9,242 bases of DNA from JAAZNO01 sp964508025 (GTDB lineage: Bacteria > Chloroflexota > Anaerolineae > B4-G1 > SLSP01): assembly GCA_964508025.1 (NCBI GenBank), contig CAZDSF010000114.1, forward strand, positions 1 to 9,242. Reading direction: 5' to 3'. Made by a program: the position numbers and the translations under genes. Numbering within the stretch: position 1 is the first letter of the stretch; each line of letters opens with the position of its first letter. Positions 1-7,415 of the stretch are shown one piece after another. A model generated the notes under the pieces. That model was not told the DNA's origin and did not search any database. It saw nothing but the letters and a program-made list of their open reading frames with translations.

Positions 1-1280
1 TCCACATGCTCTCACCAGCCGCGTTCAATGCGCTGCTCAAACCACTGGAAGAACCGCCGCCGCATGTGATCTTCATCCTGGCGACCACCGAGGCGCACAA
101 GGTACCGGCGACCGTGCTCTCACGCTGCCAACGCTTTGAATTTCGACGCCTCCCGTTGGAGCTGCTCATTGGCCGGCTGCGCGACATCGCCGCCGCCGAA
201 GGCATCGTCGCCGAGCCGGAAGCCCTGGCGCTCATCGCCCGCACGGCAACCGGCAGCGTCCGCGACGCCATCAGCCTCCTCGATCAAATGGCGGCGGGCG
301 GCGCCGTGACGGCTGAACAGGTGCGGCTGATTCTCGGCGCCGAACGCCGCGAAGTCGTCCAGACGTTGGCGCAAGCCTGGTTCGAGAGGGACCTCTCCAC
401 TGCGCTCAAAGTCATCAACCAGGCAACAGATGGCGGGGCAGATCCCCGGCAGCTGGCGCGGCAGTTATCGGATTTTCTGCGCGGTCTGCTGCTCATGCGC
501 ATGAATGCGGGCGATTTGTGGACCGAACCCACTGTAGAAGAACGCCCGCAGCTCCAGGAATTGGCGCGGCGCGCAGACCCAGACCAGCTGGTAGCCGCAG
601 TGCGCCGTTTCAGCGAGGTCGCTGCCGAACGCGGCGCCGGCTGGCAGCCCCAACTGCCGCTAGAACTGGCGTTTGTCGAGCTGGCGGGCCTTCCCCAGGC
701 CACAGCAGGGATGCCCAGAGAAGACGAAACGCCCCTTACAACAAAAGGTATTTCCCCAACGCCTGCGGCGCGGCCCGCTCCGCGCGCACCGGAAACGCAA
801 CGCGCGCCAGACGTTGCTCCCAAGGTGAAGCCTGTGACACCCGCGCCGGTTGCAGGGCCGCCAGTTGCGCCTTCTGCAACGGGCGGGACGTCTGTCGAAG
901 CCCTGGCAGCGCGGTGGACCGAGGTCAAAAACCAGATGCGCGCGGTGGATCTCTCACTTTCGGCGTTACTGAATGACGCCCGCCCCATCGGATTAGATGA
1001 GGGGGGCGCGTTGGTCTTGGGATTCAAGCACGGGTTTCATCGCAACAAAGCCAACACGCCAGAAAACCGCGCCATGATGGAAACTGTGCTCAGCAAAATG
1101 ACCGGGACGCCCGTCAATGTGCGGTGTGAGCTGGAAAAGGAGTGGGTTGCGCCAGCGACTCAAACGCCGCCGGCAGCAACACCGGCGCGTCGCCCGCCGC
1201 CGGAAGATCCCCTCGCAGATGATGAAATCGTCCAACGCGCGGTGCGGGAAATGGGCGCTGTGCCCAAAGTCATCGAATAA
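1..1280 (+). CDS. dnaX: DNA polymerase III subunit gamma/tau, 5'-truncated by window edge
   Basis: Clamp-loader ATPase subunit that loads the sliding clamp and tethers the replicase. Only the C-terminal part is present: the frame is open to the left edge, and the first visible codons (His-Met-Leu-Ser) match the conserved DnaX stretch after the Walker B region. Counting from the Met at position 6, I see LEEPP (14-18), the sensor-1 ATTE (26-29) and the SRC arginine-finger motif (39-41). The domain III sequence GSVRDAISLLDQ follows. Residues about 234-300 are a Pro/Ala-rich linker, then a C-terminal domain of about 120 residues. No A-AAA-AAG-type slippery site is visible after domain III (the longest A run is five), so a separate frameshifted gamma form is not indicated. 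ybaB and recR follow, the order found in many bacteria. Identification is secure. Confidence 0.95.
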   Translation, partial: HMLSPAAFNALLKPLEEPPPHVIFILATTEAHKVPATVLSRCQRFEFRRLPLELLIGRLRDIAAAEGIVAEPEALALIARTATGSVRDAISLLDQMAAGGAVTAEQVRLILGAERREVVQTLAQAWFERDLSTALKVINQATDGGADPRQLARQLSDFLRGLLLMRMNAGDLWTEPTVEERPQLQELARRADPDQLVAAVRRFSEVAAERGAGWQPQLPLELAFVELAGLPQATAGMPREDETPLTTKGISPTPAARPAPRAPETQRAPDVAPKVKPVTPAPVAGPPVAPSATGGTSVEALAARWTEVKNQMRAVDLSLSALLNDARPIGLDEGGALVLGFKHGFHRNKANTPENRAMMETVLSKMTGTPVNVRCELEKEWVAPATQTPPAATPARRPPPEDPLADDEIVQRAVREMGAVPKVIE

Positions 1281-1325
1281 CATTGGCGGCGGTACCCTTG
1301 CCGCTGGCAGGATTTGCTATTCTTG

Positions 1326-1333
1326 TAAGGAGA
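1326..1333 (+). promoter_or_regulatory. Ribosome binding site of ybaB
   Basis: TAAGGAGA lies 6 nt before the ATG at 1340. It decides the start against an in-frame ATG at 1283, which would add 19 residues unlike the family. Confidence 0.8.
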
Positions 1334-1339
1334 AAGATT

Positions 1340-1675
1340 ATGGCTCGAAGAGGTGGTGGTGGTATGCGGCTTGATCCTGGAAATCTGATGCGCCAGGTGC
1401 AGCAAATGCAACAGGAAGTGGAACGGATTCAGAATGAGGTGGAGCAGCAAGTTGTGACTGCCAGCGTAGGCGGCGGCGCCGTCGAAGTCGCCATTACCGG
1501 CGGGCTGGAAGTGCGCGCGGTTACCATCCAACCGGATGCAGTGGACCCGGAAGATGTCGAAATGCTGCAAGACCTGATCCTTGCCGCGGTCAACGAGGCC
1601 ATCCAAAAGGCGCGCGCCATGATGGCCGACCGCATGGCTGCGGTGACAGGGGGCATGGGCCTTCCGGGCCTGTAA
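1340..1675 (+). CDS. ybaB: YbaB/EbfC family nucleoid-associated protein
   Basis: Small DNA-binding protein (111 aa) of the YbaB/EbfC family, which binds DNA as a homodimer and is usually encoded between dnaX and recR. The sequence shows a Gly-rich N-terminus (RRGGGG), then the family core: a Met/Gln-rich helix (NLMRQVQQMQQEVERIQNEV), the strand region with GGGAVEVAITGG, and a C-terminal helix ending in a Gly/Met-rich tail. Length fits the usual 100-115 aa. The start at 1340 is chosen because of the strong RBS; an ATG at 1364 is also possible and would remove only the Gly-rich lead. The gene is 59 nt after dnaX and its stop is one codon before the recR start in the same frame. The exact role in recombination or nucleoid structure cannot be read from sequence. 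Confidence 0.93.
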   Translation: MARRGGGGMRLDPGNLMRQVQQMQQEVERIQNEVEQQVVTASVGGGAVEVAITGGLEVRAVTIQPDAVDPEDVEMLQDLILAAVNEAIQKARAMMADRMAAVTGGMGLPGL

Positions 1676-1678
1676 TGC

Positions 1679-2284
1679 ATGGCGCAGGGTGCGGTTCCCC
1701 CTTCTGTTACCCAACTGATCGAGACCTTCGCCGAATTGCCAGGGGTGGGGCCAAAAACCGCCTCGCGCCTGGCATTTCACCTGCTGCGCGGGCGCTCGGA
1801 GCTGGCAGTACGCCTCGCGGATGCGTTGCATAACCTGGTGGAAAACACGCGCTTCTGCTCGCAGTGCTTCAACGTTACGGAGCAGGATCCCTGTCCCATC
1901 TGCGCCGATCCCAACCGCGATCACAGTCTGCTGTGCGTGGTAGAAGAGCCGCTCGATCTGCTGGCATTGGAGCGCACCGAGCAATACAAGGGCGTATTCC
2001 ACGTCCTGCACGGAGCGCTTTCGCCCCTCGAAGGTATCTTCGCCGAAGATCTGCGCATCAAAGAGCTGGAGCTCCGCTTGCAGCAAGGCGCCGTGCGCGA
2101 AGTGATCCTGGCGACTAACCCCACCAGCGAAGGCGACTACACTGCCGCCTACCTGCTGAGTCGTTTGAAAACCTCCGGCGCGCGGATCACACGCCTGGGA
2201 CGGGGATTGCCCATGGGCGGCGACCTGGAGTATGCAGACGCCGTAACGCTCACCCGCGCACTGGAATCCCGGCAGGAGCTCTAA
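1679..2284 (+). CDS. recR: Recombination mediator protein RecR
   Basis: RecR works with RecO (and RecF) to load RecA on SSB-coated single-stranded DNA during gap repair. The 201-aa length is typical. Visible in order: an N-terminal helix-hairpin-helix around LPGVGPKTASR (20-30), a zinc finger with Cys60, Cys63, Cys72 and Cys75, a Toprim domain from about 83 (LLCVVEEPLDLLALERT), TNPTSEGDYTA (147-156), and the C-terminal GLPMGGDLEYAD (176-187). All key zinc ligands are present. No good Shine-Dalgarno precedes the ATG. It lies 3 nt after the ybaB stop in the same reading frame, so it is probably translated by coupling to ybaB. An ATG overlapping the ybaB stop at 1675 is out of frame with RecR and is not its start. 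Confidence 0.97.
   Translation: MAQGAVPPSVTQLIETFAELPGVGPKTASRLAFHLLRGRSELAVRLADALHNLVENTRFCSQCFNVTEQDPCPICADPNRDHSLLCVVEEPLDLLALERTEQYKGVFHVLHGALSPLEGIFAEDLRIKELELRLQQGAVREVILATNPTSEGDYTAAYLLSRLKTSGARITRLGRGLPMGGDLEYADAVTLTRALESRQEL
2274..2278 (+). promoter_or_regulatory. Ribosome binding site supporting a GTG start
   Basis: AGGAG inside the last codons of recR, 7 nt before the GTG at 2286. It supports GTG as the start; the nearby ATG at 2294 is out of frame. Confidence 0.65.
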
Positions 2285-2285
2285 C

Positions 2286-3188
2286 GTGACAGAATGGCTT
2301 CTCGACAGCCGTTTAGGACAAGTGATAGGGATCGCCTTTAGCGCGATCCTGATTCTGTTGGTGATCGCCATGCTCGGGCTGGCTATTGTCAACCCCATCT
2401 CCATTCTCACCTTTGCGCTGGGATTGGGCGCATTCGCGGCGTTAGCTTGTGCGGCCTTCCTCGCCTACTGGACGTGGGGCCTCGGTCACGCGCGCTACAC
2501 GCTGGATCGCAACGCCATTGTCATCCAATGGGGCGCGTATGAGCGCCAGATTCCATTGGGCGCCATTCAGCAAATACTCACAGCGGCAGATATCAAAGGC
2601 TTACGGCTGCGGGGCGTGCTGCACTGGCCGGGCCTTTCGGTAGGCGTGGGCTATGCGCCGGAACTCGGCCCAATCTACTTCTATGCTACGCGACCACTGA
2701 ACCAACTGCTCTTTATCCAGACAGCGCAGCGCGTGTATGCGATTTCCCCCGCCGACCAGGAAGGCTTCCTGGCGGCCTTGCGCGAACGGCAAGAGATAGG
2801 GCAAACGCAAGACATTGAGGAATCCGAGCAGCATCCGGCGTTCTTCGACTGGCCCTTCTGGCGCGATTCCATGGTCTGGGGCTTGCTGGGCAGCAGTGTG
2901 CTCTTGTGGGTGCTGTTGTTGGCGGTGCTCGCCTGGCAATTCCCCGCCCTGCCGCCCCAGATTGTGCTACAAACCGATGCGCAAGGTGCACCGCTGCTGG
3001 TTGCCAACGCCAGTCGCGTCTTCTATCTGGCGACGCTAGGCGCCGTTTTTCTGCTGCTCAACGGCGGCGGCGGGCTGATTTTTTACCATAGAGAACGGAT
3101 GCTCACGCGGATCCTCTGGCTGGGGCTGCTGTTGCTGCAATCCGGTCTGTGGATTGCAGCGCTGAGCATTCTGCTGGCTGCGCCGTAG
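2286..3188 (+). CDS. Membrane protein with bacterial PH-like domain
   Basis: A 300-aa predicted integral membrane protein of unknown function. There are two hydrophobic segments at about 13-35 and 39-63. A soluble region at about 68-170 follows, whose start (Ala-Arg-Tyr-Thr-Leu-Asp-Arg, then Ile-Val-Ile-Gln-Trp-Gly and Arg-Gln-Ile-Pro-Leu) resembles bacterial PH domains. Then comes an acidic linker (DIEESEQ), and three more hydrophobic segments at about 196-217, 245-262 and 272-297. The loop FPALPPQIVLQTDAQGAPLL recalls the DUF1648-type motif in which a Leu-Pro-x-x-Ile-Pro run is followed by an Asp/Asn...Gly-x-Pro. The GTG start has a good RBS and lies 1 nt after recR, so the two are coupled. 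The family assignment is by pattern only. Adjacency to recR may be simply positional and need not mean a role in recombination. Confidence 0.8.
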   Translation: MTEWLLDSRLGQVIGIAFSAILILLVIAMLGLAIVNPISILTFALGLGAFAALACAAFLAYWTWGLGHARYTLDRNAIVIQWGAYERQIPLGAIQQILTAADIKGLRLRGVLHWPGLSVGVGYAPELGPIYFYATRPLNQLLFIQTAQRVYAISPADQEGFLAALRERQEIGQTQDIEESEQHPAFFDWPFWRDSMVWGLLGSSVLLWVLLLAVLAWQFPALPPQIVLQTDAQGAPLLVANASRVFYLATLGAVFLLLNGGGGLIFYHRERMLTRILWLGLLLLQSGLWIAALSILLAAP

Positions 3189-3220
3189 GGCGTCAGCAAC
3201 CCACAAGTGAAGGATAGCTG

Positions 3221-4030
3221 ATGATACGTTTGGCCGCTTTCGATCTCGACGGGACGATAATGGGCGCCGATCAACGCATCTCCCCGCGTGTGCGGGCGAC
3301 ATTGGCGGCGGCGCAAGCGCGCGGCGTCGTCGTGACGCTGGCAACAGGTCGAATGTTTTCTACCGTTCTGCCGTATGCGCTGGATCTGAACATCGCTGCG
3401 CCGCTCGTTGCTTGCCAGGGCGGATGGATTCAATGGCCGCACGCGGATACACCGCTGCTGCGCATCCCGCTGCCCGTGGAGATTGCCCGCGATGCGATTG
3501 CGTTGGCGGATGAACACGACTGGCACACGGTGCTCTACGCCGATGGAGGCATCTACTTGCGCGAGCTGCGCGAATCCCCCACCTTTTACGAAGCGCTCCT
3601 GGGCCTAGACAGCGCCATTATCCCCGATTGGCAGCAGGTGTTGGCAACCCACACGCCCGACAAAGTGCTCTTTGTCGCCAATTCAGAAGATATCCCGGCA
3701 ATGGGAGAGGTATTGCGCGCTGCCTTCGACGGGCGCGCGCAGGTTTTCCGTTCACACGCGCGCTTCATCGAAGTGGTGCCCCTGGGTGTGGATAAGGGCG
3801 CTGGTGTGGCCTGGCTCGCAGCGCATCTGGGCATTGCCCGCGAAGAAGTGCTGGCAGTCGGGGATCAGGAAAACGACATCCCAATGATGCAATGGGCGGG
3901 CATCGGCGTAGCGATAGGCGACGCCCCCGAACCCGTGAAGGCAGCCGCGGATTGGATTGCGCCCGCATTGGATGAAGACGGCGTGGCGGAGGCATTGGAG
4001 CGCTTCGTATTGCAGGAGGCGCCGGTGTGA
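3221..4030 (+). CDS. Cof-type HAD-IIB family hydrolase
   Basis: Cytoplasmic phosphatase of the haloacid dehalogenase superfamily, Cof/subclass IIB (269 aa, typical length). Four HAD motifs are visible: motif I DLDGT with nucleophile Asp8 and acid/base Asp10; motif II ATGR with Thr42; motif III Lys192; motif IV GDQEND with Asp215 and Asp219 for magnesium. The cap domain lies between about 80 and 185. Family members remove phosphate from small molecules such as sugar phosphates, nucleotides or flavin precursors; the substrate cannot be told here. An AAGGA sequence at 3210-3214 lies 6 nt before the ATG. The gene comes 32 nt after the PH-domain gene and its stop overlaps the next start (GTGA), so it belongs to the same transcript or begins a new short one. 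Confidence 0.92.
   Translation: MIRLAAFDLDGTIMGADQRISPRVRATLAAAQARGVVVTLATGRMFSTVLPYALDLNIAAPLVACQGGWIQWPHADTPLLRIPLPVEIARDAIALADEHDWHTVLYADGGIYLRELRESPTFYEALLGLDSAIIPDWQQVLATHTPDKVLFVANSEDIPAMGEVLRAAFDGRAQVFRSHARFIEVVPLGVDKGAGVAWLAAHLGIAREEVLAVGDQENDIPMMQWAGIGVAIGDAPEPVKAAADWIAPALDEDGVAEALERFVLQEAPV
4014..4019 (+). promoter_or_regulatory. Ribosome binding site supporting a GTG start
   Basis: A full AGGAGG within the end of the HAD gene, 7 nt before the GTG at 4027. It fixes this GTG, which overlaps the TGA stop of the upstream gene, as the start of the Sua5-family gene. Confidence 0.8.
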
Positions 4031-4668
4031 GCACACCTTGTCTCTCCATCCACCAGCCGGGCGCGATGGCCCAGGCCGTCGCAGATCTGCAAGCCGGGAA
4101 ACTCGTCGTCGTCCCTACGGATACCGTCTATGGCGTCGCCGTCATCCCCGAAGCGTTGGAGATGATGATCGAAACCCTGTACGGCGCGCGCAAGACCGGC
4201 CCCTGGCCTGCGTTGCCCCTGCTGATAGACTCGGCGCAGGACGCAGCGCGGTTAGCCCGGCTGACGCCCGTGGCGGAACGGCTGATCCGGGCATTCTGGC
4301 CGGGCGTTGTAACGCTGATTCTTCCTGCCGCGCCGGATTTCCCCTTTCTGCTGCAAGCGCCGCGTATCGCGTTACGGGTACCCAATTCCGAGCCGTTGCG
4401 CGAGCTGCTGCGAGCGCTGGGCGGCTACCTGATTGTAGGTCGCGCGGCCCGCTCAGGCTATCCCTCGTGCATTACCGCCGCCGAAGCGGTGGAACAGCTG
4501 GGCGACATTGTGGCGTTGGTGCTCGACGGCGGACGCGCGCCTTACGGCGTTATCTCCACCGTGGTGGATTGCATCGCTGCGCCGCCGACCGTGGTACAAC
4601 GCGGCGCCGTCCCCGAAGAGCGTGTCCTGGCTGTGCTCAACGCTGCCGCGCAGGAGCCGCGCCGCTGA
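4027..4668 (+). CDS. Sua5/YciO/YrdC family protein with altered signature motif
   Basis: A 213-aa protein of the family whose best-known members make threonylcarbamoyl-AMP from threonine, bicarbonate and ATP for the t6A modification of tRNA. The fold is recognisable: VVVPTDTVYGVAV (27-39), FWPGVVTLILP (90-100), IALRVPN (114-120), LVLDGG (164-169), STVVD (177-181) and QRGAVP (191-196). However, the KxR...SxN signature of active YrdC/Sua5 is not conserved. Where Lys-x-Arg-Pro is expected there is Arg55-Lys-Thr57-Gly (or Lys56-Thr-Gly58-Pro if one residue is deleted). Where Ser-x-Asn is expected there is Arg139-Ala-Ala141. The YciO branch also lacks this signature, so it may be YciO-like or a paralog with a changed role. 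The reading frame is intact. It overlaps the HAD gene by 4 nt and is followed after 2 nt by the glycosyltransferase. Confidence 0.85.
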   Translation: MSTPCLSIHQPGAMAQAVADLQAGKLVVVPTDTVYGVAVIPEALEMMIETLYGARKTGPWPALPLLIDSAQDAARLARLTPVAERLIRAFWPGVVTLILPAAPDFPFLLQAPRIALRVPNSEPLRELLRALGGYLIVGRAARSGYPSCITAAEAVEQLGDIVALVLDGGRAPYGVISTVVDCIAAPPTVVQRGAVPEERVLAVLNAAAQEPRR

Positions 4669-4670
4669 CC

Positions 4671-6551
4671 GTGGTTCGCAAGCCGGCCCTCTCCCGCTGG
4701 TTGACTCTGGGCGCGCTGCTGTGCGCGCTATGGTTGGGAGCGGGATTGCGCTTCTATCGCCTGGACGCGCAATCCTTCTGGAACGACGAAGGCAACACCG
4801 CGCGTCTCGTCGAACGCTCACTGCGGCTCATCATCGAGGGCGCGGCAGGCGACATTCACCCCCCCGGCTACTACATCCTGCTGGCAGGCTGGCGCACGCT
4901 CACAGGCGATTCGGAATTCGCATTGCGGAGCTTCTCGGCATTGTGCGGCGTGCTCACAATAGCAGCGGCGGCGGCGCTAGGGCGCCGCGCGGGCGGACGC
5001 ATTGTAGGAACGGCGGCGGCAACCTTCACCGCCGCGCATCCACTAGCGGTATACTACGGGCAAGAAGTGCGGATGTACGCGCTCCTGGCGCTCGTCGGCG
5101 CGCTGACGTTGCTGGCGGCGCTGCGATTTTTCCCCGCGAAAGCAAAGCGCACCGGCCCCGGCGCGGCGCTGGCGCTGGCCGGCTGCATCACGCTGGGGTT
5201 GTACACGCAATACGTCTATGGTCTCTTTCTCCTGGGCGTGGAACTGGCGTTCGGGCTGGCGTGGCTCGCGGAACGCCCCCGCAACTGGCGCAAGGCGGGA
5301 TGGTGGATCGCGGCGCATCTTCTGAGCGCGTTCGCTTTCCTGCCGTGGTTGCGCCCGGCCCTCAAGGTGGCAACGTGGAGCCCGCCCGATCTCAACGCCG
5401 GAGACCCACTCTGGCAGATGCTCCACACGCTGCTGGCAGGTATCACGCTACCGGTGGATGCCGGACGCTGGGCGTTGCTCGGCGCCGGAGCGCTGGGGCT
5501 GCTGCTGGCGCTCCGGCGCCCGCCCGCGCGCTTTGCCGTCTGCGCCGCCCTGTTCACTGCGGTGCTGCCCCTGGCGCTGATCGCCGGACTGGGCGTCTAC
5601 CGCCCCGCGTATCTTAAATTCCTCACGATTTCCGTCGCGCCGCTCGCGGCGTTGCTGGCGTTGCCGCTGCGCAGCGTGCAAGCGCGCGAAACAATGCCGC
5701 GCCAATGGGCATCCCGCTCACGGATTGTCGCCCTGCTGCTGTGGCTGGCTTTCACCCCGACGTGGCGAGCGTCGTTGGAGAATCTGTACACGAATCCGGC
5801 GTATGCGCGGGCGGATTATCGGGGCATCGCAGCCGCCATCAAAGCCGAGAGCGGCATAGAAGCCACAGTGCTATTGAGCGCGCCCAATCAATGGGAAGTC
5901 TTCACCTACTACTTCCGCGGGCCGCATGTCCTGCCCGCGCCGTACCATCCCACGGAGGCGGTCGCCGAGACATGGGTCGCGGAGGTGCTGGCGCAGGCTC
6001 CGCCTCGGCTCTTCGTGCTCTACTGGGGCGACGCAGAATCGGATCCCGAACGGTGCATCGAGCGCCAGCTCGCGCAACACGCCTTCAAAGCGCGGGAGAC
6101 GTGGATCGGCGATGTGCGCCTGGCGGAATATGGCGTTGGAACGCCGATGTTGCGCACCCGCCTCGATGCGCATGTGGGAACGTGGGCGCTATTGGAAAGC
6201 GTCGCCATGCCCCAAGCGCCGGCGCGCCCTGGAGATATTGTTCCACTGACATTGTTCTGGCGCGCACTGGCGCCGCCTACGGAGCAAGTCAAGGTTTTTG
6301 TCCACCTGCTGAATGCAGATGGGATACTGGTTGCGCAGAATGACGCCGAACCCGGCCAGGGTTTTCGTCCAACGCCAACGTGGAACGTGGATGAAAGCCT
6401 TGCCGATAACTACGGCCTGGCCCTGCTACGCGATCTGCCGCCGGGGGAGTACACCCTGCAAGCGGGCCTGTATCGGTTCTCGGGGGAACGGCTGCCAGTT
6501 GCCCCAGGCGGCGATGTCGTGGCGCTGGGCGTACTCACGGTCCAACCGTGA
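4671..6551 (+). CDS. Membrane glycosyltransferase, GT39/ArnT-like (GT-C fold), with soluble C-terminal domain
   Basis: A 626-aa integral membrane protein that probably moves a sugar from a polyprenyl-phosphate carrier to a target outside the membrane. After a first membrane segment (about 11-27) the first outer loop carries the Asp39-Glu40 pair typical of GT-C enzymes, then HPPGYY (63-68). Tyr-Gly-Gln-Glu-x-Arg-Met-Tyr at 129-136 matches a motif common in this family. Roughly ten hydrophobic segments follow. From about 490 to the end is a soluble, beta-rich-looking domain with VFVHLLNADG (542-551), a run of Gln/Asp/Pro-Gly residues and a closing GEYTLQAGLY. I associate such tails with Chloroflexota glycosyltransferases. 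The start is the GTG 2 nt after the previous stop; an AGGAG at 4652-4656 is 14 nt away, which is far, so the start is probable rather than certain. Donor and acceptor are unknown. The stop overlaps the convergent gene. Confidence 0.85.
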   Translation: MVRKPALSRWLTLGALLCALWLGAGLRFYRLDAQSFWNDEGNTARLVERSLRLIIEGAAGDIHPPGYYILLAGWRTLTGDSEFALRSFSALCGVLTIAAAAALGRRAGGRIVGTAAATFTAAHPLAVYYGQEVRMYALLALVGALTLLAALRFFPAKAKRTGPGAALALAGCITLGLYTQYVYGLFLLGVELAFGLAWLAERPRNWRKAGWWIAAHLLSAFAFLPWLRPALKVATWSPPDLNAGDPLWQMLHTLLAGITLPVDAGRWALLGAGALGLLLALRRPPARFAVCAALFTAVLPLALIAGLGVYRPAYLKFLTISVAPLAALLALPLRSVQARETMPRQWASRSRIVALLLWLAFTPTWRASLENLYTNPAYARADYRGIAAAIKAESGIEATVLLSAPNQWEVFTYYFRGPHVLPAPYHPTEAVAETWVAEVLAQAPPRLFVLYWGDAESDPERCIERQLAQHAFKARETWIGDVRLAEYGVGTPMLRTRLDAHVGTWALLESVAMPQAPARPGDIVPLTLFWRALAPPTEQVKVFVHLLNADGILVAQNDAEPGQGFRPTPTWNVDESLADNYGLALLRDLPPGEYTLQAGLYRFSGERLPVAPGGDVVALGVLTVQP

Positions 6552-7404
6552 TGACCGCCGGCACCAACGTGAAGGAATCAATCTGCGCCCAGAGCGGTCC
6601 GCCGGCCACCCACAAACCTGTGGACGTGCCGCCATCGAGGTTGAGCGCCACATCGAGGTCGAGGTCTGAGGCGGCGAGCCACGTCGCCAGCGCGTGCAGG
6701 CTCAGGAAGCCGCGCGGCGCGCCAATCAGGAGAATGCGCCCCTCTCGATCCTGCGCAATTACGCTGCGCCGCGCGATGCGCCCATCGTCGCCATCAGCCG
6801 GGAACCCCATCACGCCGCCCGGTTTCACCAACACTGGGAAGGATTGTACCGCTTCTTGCAGCGCCTCATGGGGATTGTAAGGCTGCTCACGCAGCCAGCG
6901 CACGCTTACCGCATCCTCAGCAACGGCAAACATGCCCGCAAAATCCCCGTAGCTCACCCCGTGCCGCTGTCCCTGGCTCACCAGCAAGCCGGTGGTGAAT
7001 AGCTCTCTGGTGAAGTAGCCGGCATTGATCACGACCGCCGCCTGGGTTTGCCTGGCCCATACGCTCACGGGTTGCGCCGCGCCCGGCGTGTAGTGGACGC
7101 GAAAAGCGACCTGTTGTGGAACGATGCGCACCACCGTCAGGCGTTCGATGCCGAGCTCGGCGGTCACGGAGAGGCTGCGCAACTCGATACCGGGTTGCAG
7201 CGGCTGCCAGCCGGTATCGGGCGGTTCGGGCGTGGCGGTGGGGATGGGGGTAGGCAGCGGGATCGCTGTAGAGGTAGGGGATGGCGTCAGCAGCGACGGC
7301 GCCGCACAGGCAAGCAACAGCATCACGCACAATAGCAGCAGCCAGGAACGCAGAAAACGCGCCACATTTCTGCGTTGAGAGGCGCTAGTTGCCCGGCCCA
7401 TCAT
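6535..7404 (-). CDS. Lipoprotein with phosphodiester glycosidase (NAGPA-like) domain
   Basis: A predicted exported lipoprotein of 289 aa. Its N-terminus has several arginines (Arg11, Arg12, Arg16, Arg19), a hydrophobic stretch (21-31) and a lipobox Leu-Leu-Ala-Cys33. A Pro/Thr/Ser-rich spacer (about 40-62) follows. The globular domain (about 65-289) resembles the phosphodiester glycosidase/NAGPA family: VVINAGYF (124-131), GRIARRSVIAQD (208-219), APRGF (229-233) and NLDGG (255-259). The related mammalian uncovering enzyme hydrolyses a GlcNAc phosphodiester; bacterial members probably act on cell-wall or extracellular glycan phosphodiesters, but the substrate here is unknown. The ATG at 7404 is chosen because it follows the plsY stop by 11 nt; ATG 7401 is an equal alternative, and a TTG at 7452 would overlap plsY. 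No clear RBS is seen. It is probably co-transcribed with plsY. Confidence 0.85.
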   Translation of the reverse strand: MMGRATSASQRRNVARFLRSWLLLLCVMLLLACAAPSLLTPSPTSTAIPLPTPIPTATPEPPDTGWQPLQPGIELRSLSVTAELGIERLTVVRIVPQQVAFRVHYTPGAAQPVSVWARQTQAAVVINAGYFTRELFTTGLLVSQGQRHGVSYGDFAGMFAVAEDAVSVRWLREQPYNPHEALQEAVQSFPVLVKPGGVMGFPADGDDGRIARRSVIAQDREGRILLIGAPRGFLSLHALATWLAASDLDLDVALNLDGGTSTGLWVAGGPLWAQIDSFTLVPAVITVGP

Positions 7405-7415
7405 GATAAGAGATG

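Noticed and set aside
700..960. Programmed frameshift site in dnaX for a gamma subunit
   Set aside because: No A6G-type heptamer or long A run is present in this part; the longest is five A near 927.
284..1027. Minus-strand frame of 247 codons antisense to dnaX
   Set aside because: Shadow of the Pro/Ala-rich linker; no motif and no RBS.
1281..1339. Possible promoter between dnaX and ybaB (TTGCCG then TATTCT)
   Set aside because: The spacing is only 14 bp and both hexamers are imperfect, so it is not supported.
1352..1363. GGT trinucleotide repeat
   Set aside because: Only four units, coding for the Gly run of YbaB; too short to call a repeat.
1160..2410. Long open frame (416 codons) on the minus strand opposite dnaX end, ybaB and recR
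   Set aside because: It lies antisense to three well-recognised genes, has no family resemblance, and is explained by GC-rich codon bias.
3957..4670. Upstream extension of the glycosyltransferase frame through the Sua5-family gene
   Set aside because: The translated extension is Arg-rich and unlike any protein family, while the overlapping frame encodes clear Sua5 motifs; the real start is near 4671.
4508..5617. Second long plus-strand frame (369 codons) inside the glycosyltransferase
   Set aside because: Arg/Gly/Ala-rich shadow translation with no motifs; the glycosyltransferase frame contains the conserved Asp-Glu and HPPGYY motifs.
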